Source of the DNA: Scleropages formosus
Lineage: Eukaryota > Chordata > Actinopteri > Osteoglossiformes > Osteoglossidae
Reading direction: 5' to 3'
Assembly (NCBI RefSeq): GCF_900964775.1
Contig: NC_041814.1
Span: 13,995,360-14,059,359 of the forward strand
Length of the DNA: 64,000 nucleotides
Made by a program: the position numbers and the translations under genes
Shown: one piece after another, positions 24,390-34,181 of the stretch
Position numbering within the stretch: position 1 is the first letter of the stretch
Layout: the number at the start of each line of letters is the position of its first letter
The notes under the pieces: model-generated
The model's database searches: none
Seen by the model: the letters and a program-made list of their open reading frames with translations, nothing else
What the model was told of the DNA's origin: nothing

Positions 24390-24422
24390 CCAGTGGGCGG
24401 GACTCGGACTCTGATTGGTCAC
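24390..24422 (+). promoter_or_regulatory. Core promoter module of C: GC box plus inverted CCAAT box
   Basis: Same two boxes and spacing as in B, E and F, with the CCAAT box about 131 bp before the ATG. The young Gypsy insertion ends about 850 bp upstream. Confidence 0.6.
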
Positions 24423-24543
24423 TCAAATGAAATGGGTCCTCGAGCTTCAGTCTTGCGGAACATTTCTCAAAGTTCAATACGGTACAGTGTGGTTCTGGAG
24501 GCAGAGAGGGAGCAGAACTGGTGTCACCTGTAAATACGCAGCA

Positions 24544-27500
24544 ATGACAGCAATTTCCGTCCTCTCCTTGTCAGGATGGTTAGACCTCAGCAGTGTTTTA
24601 ATCTTTCTCTTTGTGTTTTTGATACTTGTGGACCTAATTAAAAACAACAAGGCTCCGAAAAACTTTCCTCCTGGACCACCGTGGTCCCTGCCTTTTGTGG
24701 GAGATCTTTTCCGTATCGATTCAGATAGAATTCATCTCCAGATGGCAGAGGTATGTGCGTTTTCTCTAAATGTATTCATGCGTTAACACCAACAGATTTC
24801 ATATTGGAAATTATCGAGAAGATTGGTGGTCTTCGTAGCTCGGGTTGTTGATTGAGGTGTTAAGCAGTTCGCCGAGCTTGGCATTTAGATTGCAGACGTT
24901 TCATCACCACCAGTCGAGGTGACATCATCAGTGCACAAATTGTTTCATTCACACAGAACTGAGTGTCATTCATGCCCCGCTACATGACCGCTTCGTACCG
25001 TACCTCCTGGCCTGTACAACACTTGAAGTTGAAGTACTTGTACTTAGTTAGTTTTGTAAAATTACCCCGATGTATAAATCATGAGTAAATAATTGTAAGT
25101 TGCTGGGAGAAAAGTACAAGTTAAATTAATTAATAATTGTGGCTATTGGAAAGTATTCCTTCCCATGTTTTTATTTATCAGTAAAATATATTCATTTTGC
25201 TGTGTGTCACTCATTCCCTCCTCGATGTAAAAAGGCATTATAAATGTTAATGTCTTTATTATTACAGTGTCAAAGGTATCAGTGGAATAAAACAGGTACA
25301 ATATGTTGATCGCAAACAGCTGTTGCCTTCATTGTTTCTCCTTATTATTCTTTAATTTTTAACAGCTATATGCTGGATGTGATTAATTTTTTACTTTAAA
25401 ATAGAGGCATAAAACATAGGACTGTATAAAAATCAGTGAAACAATGTATAATACTAGACACATTAAGTCAAAATGAGTTGAACTTTGAAGTAACTAAATA
25501 AATAGTATCACAGACCATTAGATTTAAAGATGAGTACCATTACGTTTTATTGTGAAAGGGGTTTGTGTTTGACTTGGTAAAAGAGTGAACGAATAGCAGA
25601 TACTGTAATATACTGAATGTAAAATGATTTTTACTACATGTAAGGGACAGCTGGTAATGAAGTGGGTGGAGCTGTTGCCTTTGAACCCAAAGGTTGCAGG
25701 TTTGAATCCCACCCCCAGCTGTAGTACCCTTGAGCAATGCACTTACCCTAAATTGCTGTAGTAAAATTACCCTGCTGAATAAATAGATGTGACTGTCAGT
25801 TGCTTTCAAAAAAGTCTTGGTTGAATGTGATGTCGTATCAAGGGAAGCATCTCATACATTTTTTTCTTTGAAAAAAATTGGAGATGACTCATGTAGCACA
25901 CTAGCAAAGGATTTTGTGCCTGCCTTCTGCTTGTCTTAATACAGAGATTTGATGAGAATTACCAGATTGTGGGTATTTGTCACAAAATTTGCACACTGCC
26001 AGCAGAATATTCCTGGCACACCCACTTTCGATCCCTTACAGAAACAGCAAAACCACACTCACAGTCAGGTACCAGGGAACACGTGAACTTTGGTGATTGT
26101 AGGATGTTGTCCTGACAGGAGGTTGGAACTTAGAATCATGTACCATTCACACAGAGCTGCCAGTTGTCTACCCTTTTCACTTGTACACTTTTTCACTTGT
26201 TCCGATTTTGTATGAACATTACAATATTTCTGTATATGAAGGGGGGGACACGGCGGCGCAGCGGGTTTGGCTAGGGCCTGCGCTCTGGTGGGTCTAGGGT
26301 TTGAGTCCTGCTTGGGGTGCCTTGAGGCAGACTGGCGTTCCGTCCTGGGTGTGTCCCCTCCCACTCCAGCCTTATGCCCAGTGTTGCCGGGTTGTGCTCT
26401 GGTTCGCCGTGACCCCAGCTTGGAACAAGCGGTTTCAGACTGTGTGTATGTATTCGAAGAAGCCCATATAACTCACTGACATAATTTTTCAGTGAACATA
26501 TATAGTTCATCAGTAATTACTGTGTTAATTGAGTTTTTGTTTTGCTTTTTCTAGTTTGCCAAGCAATATGGAAATATTTTTAGTATTCGACTGGGACAAA
26601 GGATGGTTTTTGTAAATGGTCTAAAGCCTGTGAAGGAAGCCCTGGTTGAACACGGTGAAAACTTTGTTGACCGTCCATCATTACCAATATTTACTGATAT
26701 TATCCAGAACAAAGGTAATATTGTTTCTCCTGATGTTGACTCATATGAACAAGCATATCCTTAAGCAATTTTAATGTAAAAGCTTGGGAATCTTTGTATA
26801 AGTAACGCTAACTGCGTCTCTAATTGGTCCATTTTTCATTCACATTCATTTTTATTCACATTCGTTTTCATTCAAAAGGCTCGAATAATAAGATTAAAAA
26901 ATTTTTAACCTGTTCCATCCACTAACGGACTATAAATGGATGCCAGATTTTAACAATGATACTGAAATGCTAACTTGAAAACCACGAATTTAATACAAAT
27001 GTTTTAAAGGTTTGATTGTCTCCAGTGGGTATCAGTGGAAACAACAAAGAAGGTTTGCCCTCCATACTCTGAGAAACTTTGGACTGGGGAAGAAAAGTCT
27101 TGAGTCGCAGATCCAAGTGGAATGTAGGTTCCTAAATGAAGTCATAGGGAACACTCAAGGTATGACTAAGACCTGGAAACAGGTACTGCTCTTTTAATTT
27201 TGATTTTTTTAATTTGTTGTCGATTATCACTGACTGCTTCTACTTTGATCATAAAAACTGCTGCACTGGTTTTCAGAACCTTGTTTTCAGTGCCATTATA
27301 AGCATTTACTTTAATATAAAAACTGAGTAAGGCTTCCAGCTTATGTTGTTTTTCAATTAAAATTCTGTAGGCCAGCCATTTGAACCTCTTTCCGTTGTTA
27401 ACAATGCTGTTGCCAACATAATCAGTTGTCTGGTGTTTGGCGACCGGTTTGACTACAACGACAGCTACTTCCAAACACTGCTGAAATTAATGAATGAAGC

Positions 27501-29380
27501 AGTTTATTTGGAGGGAAGTATCTGGGCTAAGGTAACACACCTTACTTTATTTGTGTGTAATTTTTCATTTGATTTTAAAGATTTTACTTGGTTGACTCTT
27601 AATCCTGTTTCAAGTAATTTATAGAAATAAAAATTTTCTGAGGAATTCATTGTTTTTGTTTTTCAGTTGTACAACATGTTTCCATGGCTGATGCGCAGAT
27701 TACCTGGTCCACACAAAAAAATATTATCCCACTGGGCAACTGTGATCGACTTTATAAAGCTAAAAATTAAGGAGCACAAGGAGGATTGGGACCCTTCAAC
27801 TCCGAGAGACTACATTGACAGCTTCTTTTCTGAGATGGAAAAGGTAATATTAGAGAAGTACCCAGTTGAATTGCAAATTTTTTTGCATGAAGTGAAATGC
27901 AGTTACTTATCTGTTCTGCTGGTATCTGTTCCAATATAGAACAGAACATAATTTTAGTCTTTTTTTTGTCCCTGGAGTGGAAAGATGATGCTGAAGCAGG
28001 TTTCGATGAGGAAAACTTGTGTTACTGCACTCTGGACCTGTTTGCTGCTGGGACAGAAACAACATCAACTACACTGATCTGGGGTTTGCTGTATATGATT
28101 AAATACCCAGAAATACAAGGTTGGTTTTCATGTTGCAGATAAGTTTACTGAAAGCTTGGCAGTTATAAAGTTCTGTTAAGCATGGTCTACAAGACAAGAA
28201 ATATGCATGTATTAACTTACTTTTTCATATTATATTTAATCAGTGACTAATAGAAATTATAGAGAATTTACAACCATAACTTTTCATATTATTTGAATCG
28301 TGTTGTTCATTCGAGATAAAACTGGATCAAGGCTGATAAATTTTAAGTTTAATTTACCAAAGACATATACAAGTGGTGTCAATGAATGGGTTTTAAAACT
28401 CATTAATGTTATGATGTTGTACAAGCAAATGATCAAGATGTCCCAGCTGTGAAGTTTACACTCTCAAGATACAGGTACCTTTTAAGTTTCCTTATTAAAA
28501 TCCTATTTACTCTGCTACACATTTAGAGAAGGTACAAGCAGAAATAGACCAAGTACTTGGACCCTCACGTCTGGCAACCATGGCAGACAGAGCCAATATG
28601 CCCTACACTGATGCTGTTATTCATGAGATACAGAGGATGGGTAACATCGTACCACTGAATGTGGTGCGTCTGACGACAAAAGACACCACACTGAGAGGAT
28701 ACACAATTCCAAAGGTAAGGTTTTTTTTTTTTTAACATATCAAGATATTTTTCAGACTTTATATCCTGTACATTATAAACAATGTTAGAACAGTGTTATT
28801 TTTTTAAATTTTAAATCTATTTAGACACTTCCATTTATTTTTTCCAGGGTACTATGATGGCGGCAACATTACACTCTGTGCTTTTTGATGAGACTGAGTG
28901 GGAGACTCCTTTCACATTTAATCCTGGCCATTTCCTGGATGCAGAGGGGAAGTTCAGAAGACGAGATGCCTTCTTGCCTTTCTCAGCTGGTAGCATATTA
29001 CATGTGCAATGCCTTACTGATGAAATCTGCCTTTCCTTTTCTATATTTTACTGTGAGAAAGTTCGAAATACTGTATACAACTCAATTCTCAGATGTCCTG
29101 CTATGCTTGAAAACGACATCAATGATGATGACTTGGCTTCACAAATACATTAATATTAATATTGTTCAATATACTTGCTCAGTGGGGGGTGCGGTGGCGC
29201 AGTGGGTTGTGCTGGGTCCTGCTCTCCAGTGGGTCTAGGGTTCGAGTCCCGCTTGGGGTGCCTTGCGACGGACTGGTGTCCCGTCCTGGGTGTGTCCCCT
29301 CCCCCTCCAGCCTTACACCCTGAGCTGCCGGGTTAGGCTCCGGTTCCCCGCAACCCCATATGGGACAAGCGGGTCAGAAG

Positions 29381-29420
<40 letters not shown>

Positions 29421-29675
29421 GCTCCGTAAACACTAAAAATTACGTGACATGGAAATAGAAGTATAGTTCTCAAATGTCATGTTGTCTTTGTTTCCTCAGG
29501 CAAGAGGGTGTGTCTTGGGGAGCAGCTGGCACGGATGGAGTTGTTCCTGTTCTTCACCTCCCTTCTCCAGCGGTTCACATTCTCTCCACCCCCTGGTGTG
29601 GAGCCCACCCTGGAGTCCAAAGTGGGAGTCACCCACAGCCCTAAGCCATATAAGTTGTGTGCTGTACCCCGCTGA
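24544..29675 (+). CDS. CYP2J-like cytochrome P450, copy C (9 exons, 500 aa)
   Basis: Predicted ER-bound P450 monooxygenase; the substrate is not deducible. Exons: 24544-24750, 26555-26714, 27010-27159, 27371-27531, 27667-27843, 27978-28119, 28527-28714, 28848-28989 and 29500-29675. All are in frame with GT-AG borders. The start is chosen at the upstream ATG (protein opens MTAISVLS) because the ATG used by E and F is ATT here. With an extra Asn codon in the linker after the anchor, the protein is 4 residues longer than B and E. All P450 hallmarks are present: PPGP, WKQQRR, AGTETT, EIQR and FSAGKRVCLG. SRS1 is of the [19 protein letters not shown] type, and the I-helix region reads LIWGLLYM, as in F. 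Intron 7 lacks the SINE of B, E and F. Intron 8 has a private SINE and a TACTGTA scar where B and E carry a pogo-like element. Probably the partner of F in the duplicated cassette. Confidence 0.93.
24803..24948. repeat. C-specific repeat insertion in intron 1
   Basis: About 140 bp not found in B, E or F, flanked by tttcat (24797-24802 and 24943-24948). It contains gcagacgtttcatcaccacc and catcatcagtgc, motifs I associate with Penelope-like or related retroelement ends in fish; the family call is weak. Confidence 0.4.
25640..25812 (+). repeat. SINE family 2 in intron 1 of C
   Basis: tRNA-like head (ggttgcaggtttgaatccca) and gtagtacccttgagcaatgc, with a ctgaataaatag tail. Shared with E (46895-47068) and F (56887-57062), so ancestral to the C-type intron. 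Confidence 0.65.
26241..26450 (+). mobile_element. SINE family 1 (older copy) in intron 1 of C
   Basis: Diverged member with a gtgtgtatgtattcgaag end. Present at the same place in E (47500-47710) and F (57492-57692), so it predates the cassette duplication, unlike most family 1 copies here. Confidence 0.8.
29069..29075 (+). other. Putative transposon excision footprint TACTGTA in intron 8 of C
   Basis: B and E read TA-[cag...ctg]-TA around a pogo-like element here. C reads gaaa-TA-CTG-TA-tacaac, i.e. both TA copies plus the last three bases of the element, the classic scar of Tc1/mariner-superfamily excision. F has the same scar at 60819-60825. Confidence 0.7.
29184..29415 (+). mobile_element. 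SINE family 1 in intron 8 of C
   Basis: Full-length with a long GT tail, flanked by tacttgctcagt (29172-29183) and tacttgctccgt (29416-29427). F and B have the empty site, so it is private to C and recent. Confidence 0.9.
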
Positions 29676-32198
29676 ACACAGCAATGGCCTAAGGAAGGGT
29701 TTTTGCTGGAAATTTGAAAATGTTCAGATGCCACATTGAACTAATTTCCTGACAGTGTACGATAAAGAATAGAATGGTGTAGGCATATGTATCCCATGGA
29801 GGTGCATAAGGTGGAGTTGTAACTTAAGTTACAATGTCATGTTACCCACTTCTATAACGGGTGTTTCGGGCGTTAGCTTTTCTCATTGGGGGAGGGGGTG
29901 TGAAAATTTAAGTTGCTATTATCACAAGAACCAAAACTGAACACATTTTAACGAATCATCTAATTTTTCTTGGAGATGTATGATAACAACATATCTCATA
30001 AGTGTGAGTTGATAACTTATCATGCAAATTTTTAGGCACAAATTACATTTGCTACTAACACAGAACTCTTGTAAATGGAGCTTCAGTTGTATGAAGGAAA
30101 CTGTATTCCTCTATTCTAATTTATGGAACTGCTTTGGACTCAAGGCGATACTTTTAAATGGCTGAGTAACCACTTGAATTTTGAAATTACCACACAGGTG
30201 GAACAGAATTATAAAATTTGGCAATTTACTGAGTACATTCGTGTCTGAAAACATAATGCAGTCATAGGACATCAAGTTGAGTTGCACACAGGTTATGTTA
30301 CGATGTTGATTTAAAATTATAATGAAAATAAAAAATTGTTTATGTGGTGGAGTCAGTTGTCTACATCTTGTAGTTTATAAACAGTACTCAGTGTTAGTAC
30401 TGACATCTCTGAGATGGGTGTGCATGCCTTCAAAGATGTGGAGATGTGTTTGTGTTGAAGCTACAGATTTCTGTAGCATTTTTCTCTAATAAAGTAGCAG
30501 AAAAAGTAGTTGTGTGAGCGAGATACATGCAGGCAGGCTAACAGAAATGAGTAAAATGACCCATTAATCACCGACATTGTTTAGTCTTTAAAGTTGTTTC
30601 AGTATCTAAGAAATCTTAAGTATACAGCATACAGTAGTTATGGCTGAATGTAGAAAATTATTTTTCATGGCACATCTTTTTTCTTTAGTCTTAGCATTAG
30701 GCTCTTAGCCTTTCTTCCTTAGTCTGTTATGACCCCACGGTTGTGTAAGGCTGTAACATAGAGGTTTTGTATGAAGTTATGAATTGACAGTAAATAGAGT
30801 GCACAAACAGGGATGTGTGTTTAATTTTTTTGTGAAAGGGCAGTTAATCAAATTACAACATTGAAGAGCTAACAGGCAAACTTCACAAACATAGACAGAA
30901 TGTAAAGGGTAATCAACAAGCAAAGAAATATGCCCAACCCACTACCCTTGTAGACAAGCCACTTTCAAACTCCAACCTGGAAACAAAAAGGGGTCAAAAT
31001 GCAAAACAAAGTTTTCTGCCACCTTTCTAACTACACTACTTTTACACTGTCTAAAGAAAGAAAACGAGCAAACAACCAGACAAGTGTACAAGCAGTATAG
31101 AGGTGATACAAAGGAAGGAGCAAGAATATCAAAATGCCGTCATGAAGGAAAACAGAAAGACCAGGAGCACTATGAAAATCACACTAGAAGAGTTTGTTAA
31201 TCCATGAATGAGCTCCCCAATGGCTTTCAGGAAGTGTTTTTTCAATATTTGGGAAGTCCTGCCTTTCTTGGTCCAGCAAATCAGGCCCACCTCTTCTTGA
31301 CAGATACTGCTGGACACTTGTGACTGTAATCCAAGTCAGAGGAAGGGAAAACAAAACAAGGAAACTAAATGGACACCCATTGGACCTAACAACGACTATG
31401 AAATCATGCCAGTTTGTTCCTTCTTTTCTTTAATGTACTCCCCATAGATGAAAAAAGTGCTGAGATGCAAAGCATGAAATAAATAACCCAAACCGTATCA
31501 GTTATTCTGCACCTGAGATTAATTTATGCTGTGGCAGATTTAAAATGAAAAACATACCATTATAAGATTGTGTACATTAGTAAATATGTAATGTTTATCT
31601 TCATATGACACTTGCACTTTGGTGTACTGTATTGAAAAGTTTTTTCCTCAGAATTGAAGAGATGCAGAAAGCTAAAGGCACCTACTGTTTGTTATTGTAA
31701 TTTTCACAGCAGGGTTTTAAATCTAACTTTTTAATTCTTTCTTATCCCGCCATTCTTTCTTACCTTCCTAGTTATTGTGGTTCAGCTGTTTTATGAGTCA
31801 TTCTGAACTGCTGTTTCTGTTGCTTATTAATGGGAAACTTTGAACAGTACAAAGTACAGCAGTTCACAGCACCAGAAGATTCCTATCAACATTATGTCCT
31901 TGCACTGAATACTGATGAAAAAATAGGATGAATCCATTTAACTCATGATTGAAAGATTTAGTTTTGAACTTCCTGTGCCTGACGTTCTCTAAGAAGATTT
32001 TGTTTTAAACTCACTTGACCATTAACTGACCAAGTGGAAATGCTATTTTTTCCTGACCCGTGGAGCAGTCTGTAAAGCTGTAAATCTCTCCTATGTAATG
32101 CTGTGAAGCAGTGAAACTAGGCCTGAACTTGTATTCAGTGTAGATATTCTCACCACTTCGACTAGATGTATTTAGTTAAAAGAATTTAGTCTTTTCAG
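29676..32198. other. C 3' flank and long intergenic region
   Basis: Aligns with 61244-64000 downstream of F except for copy-specific SINEs. It holds an AT-rich 3' flank and a decayed copy of a small membrane-protein-like frame on the minus strand (31129-31317). No other gene was recognised. Confidence 0.5.
31129..31317 (-). pseudogene. Copy of the small membrane-protein-like frame, frameshifted
   Basis: Homologous to the open frame at 62867-63060. It keeps the GRTSQILKKHFLKAIGELIH segment and the hydrophobic end SSSVIFIVLLVFLF, but its upstream half is out of frame because of one extra G near 31290. The product is unknown. Confidence 0.3.
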
Positions 32199-32418
32199 TG
32201 GGGGGGGGGGGGGCGTGGTGCCGCAGCAGATTTGACCGGGTCCCGCTCTCTGGTGGGTCTGAGGTCAGAGTGCTGCTTGGGGTGCCTTGTGACGGACTGG
32301 CGTCCCGCCCTGGGTGTGTCCTTTCCCCCTCCAGCCCTGCACCCTGTGTTGCCGGGTTAGGCTCCGGTTCACCGCAACTCTGCTCAGGACAGGAGGTTTC
32401 AGACAATGTGTGTGTGTG
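32199..32418 (+). mobile_element. SINE family 1 between C and D
   Basis: Starts with a run of G and ends with tgtgtgtgtg. The head is somewhat diverged (tgccgcagcagatttgac). The matching place in unit 2 lies beyond the window. Confidence 0.85.
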
Positions 32419-32928
32419 ACTTCAACATAAGTTGTATTATTGATCCCAATCTCAAAATGCAATGTTCTGTAACTGCACGGTCATCCTGTTGCCAAGAGTG
32501 TTCAATGTCTTGTCAGCAATATTCTCTTTAAATCAGTACAGTTGCTAACCAACCACTCAGATGACTGGGGAAGGACAAATTAATTTTCTGTTACACAGAG
32601 TCAACTGCGAGGTAAACATGAAATGCTTATCGCTTGCACTCTCACATAATCAGACAGGTGTGGTTCACGGAAGTGCAATGAACAGGTCACATTTACCACA
32701 CATAGTGAGATTAGATAGTAGTGTTAAAAATGCTTCTAGTAGACAATTTTATTTAAAAAAAATATCAAGTCCAATGTATTCTCCAAGAAACCCATACATT
32801 TTATACACGTACAATACTGTGCAAAAGTTTTAGTCACTTGAGGAAAAAAGCTGTGAAGCGAGAATGCTTCCAAAAATAATTCTCTTAATTAATAAACTTC
32901 CTACAAAGTTTAGTAACCATCCATCGTC

Positions 32929-33134
32929 AACAACCACTTGTCCCGAGCAGGGTCACGGCGGGGTTGGCCGGGTCCTGCTCTCTGGCAGGTCTAGGGTTCG
33001 AGTCCTGCTTGGGGTGCCTTGCGATGGACTGGCGTCCCATCCTGGGTTTGTCCCCTCTCCCTCCAGCCTTGCGCCCTGTGTTACAGGGTTAGGCTCTGGT
33101 TTGCCGTGACTCCGTTTGGGATAGGCGGTTTCAC

Positions 33135-33166
<32 letters not shown>
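32929..33166 (+). mobile_element. SINE family 1, composite, inside the MITE
   Basis: The + oriented body ends in a GT run. Its normal head is replaced by about 30 bp (aaccacttgtcccgagcagg...) that matches the inverted tail end of the same family, giving a head made from an opposite-strand tail. Confidence 0.7.
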
Positions 33167-33168
<2 letters not shown>

Positions 33169-33347
33169 ATTTCTTTCTTTAACGACATACAAAACCTTTA
33201 CAGTAAAACTGTAACTCTTTGGAAAAGAAATGTTTGGAGGTCTAAAATATATGCTCTTTCCCATTGTCACTAATGCAGATGACATTCAATAACTGTCTAA
33301 AACAAATATTTTTGTGAAACATCTCATGCCTGAGACTTTTGCACAGT

Positions 33348-33682
33348 TGTCATGGTTGCGCGTAGCAAGGACGGACTCAAGTGCAGAGTTCCCGTACACC
33401 GATGTTTAATGAAGTCGAATCAGAATCCAAAAAGCAAAGTCGAGGGGCAGGCGTGGGTCAGGCGATCAGCAAACATAGTACAGAGGGCTAGGCAAAAGAC
33501 GTGGTCAGGAATACACAGGCAAAAGGTCGTAGTTGGAGTAAGTTCTCTGAAACACGGCTCGCAGGGAAACAAGGAGGCAAAACAAGGTTCCGCGTCTGGC
33601 CTTCCTCGGCTTCCCTCTTTATTGCCGTTCCCATTAGGAAATGGCAGGTGTCGCCTATGTGCAGGCTGCGAGGGACGTGACA
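33348..33682. mobile_element. Solo LTR (335 bp), fossil
   Basis: Begins TGTCA and ends TGACA, flanked by the 5-bp duplication acagt (33343-33347 and 33683-33687). No internal region is present, as expected after recombination between two LTRs. Only superficially similar to the neighbouring chromovirus LTR, so it is a different Gypsy-like family. Confidence 0.75.
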
Positions 33683-33824
33683 ACAGTACTGTACATTATG
33701 AGCATACATGTTGTGACAATCTTTCAGCAATTTCCAAATTGCAATGTAATAGAAAAATTTATCTTCTTCCAAATTCATGTGTAAACGTTCCTGAAGTGTA
33801 TCAAGGAAAATTGAACAACAGTAT

Positions 33825-34181
33825 TGTCATGCTGGGGACAGGCAGGCTGGAGACAGGTAAGTAGTGGATCCAATCGCGGGTTGGTTTTAATCTATCAACG
33901 AGGTTCGTAGGACTGGACACAATTGCAGTCAGGGACAAGTGAAGGCCTTTCAAGGCGTTAACATTGCAGCACAGGCAATCCAGAGTCAGTAGTTGAGGAG
34001 AACGGGCGAGAGTCAAAAACCAGGAACAAGGGAACAAGCAAGACGAAGACGCTGAGACTGCAAAACCATGAAGGTGTCTGCGAGAATCCGTGTCGACGGG
34101 TGGACAGGGATCTCCTTTTATTCATGTCCTGTTAATTGAGCGCAGGTTTTGCCACTCCGTTCGTTCCCGGGGGCACAACAG
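33825..34181 (-). repeat. LTR of the chromovirus fossil (left, 3' LTR)
   Basis: 357 bp with TG...CA ends, followed on the + strand by gtactcccccttccac, the complement of the polypurine tract. Confidence 0.8.

Larger units (their letters stand above)
32809..33693. mobile_element. Tc1/mariner-type MITE interrupted by a SINE and a solo LTR
   Basis: The left end reads TACAATACTGTGCAAAAG. The right end, restored across the LTR target duplication, reads inverted TACAGTACTGTGCAAAAG. The interior has no transposase frame. A family 1 SINE (32929-33166) sits inside and a solo LTR (33348-33682) lies within the right inverted repeat. Confidence 0.7.

Noticed and set aside
29477-29734. Antisense frames across exon 9 of each P450 (also near 17458, 51556 and 61064)
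   Set aside because: Shadows of the coding exon; they end at exon borders and have no signals of their own.
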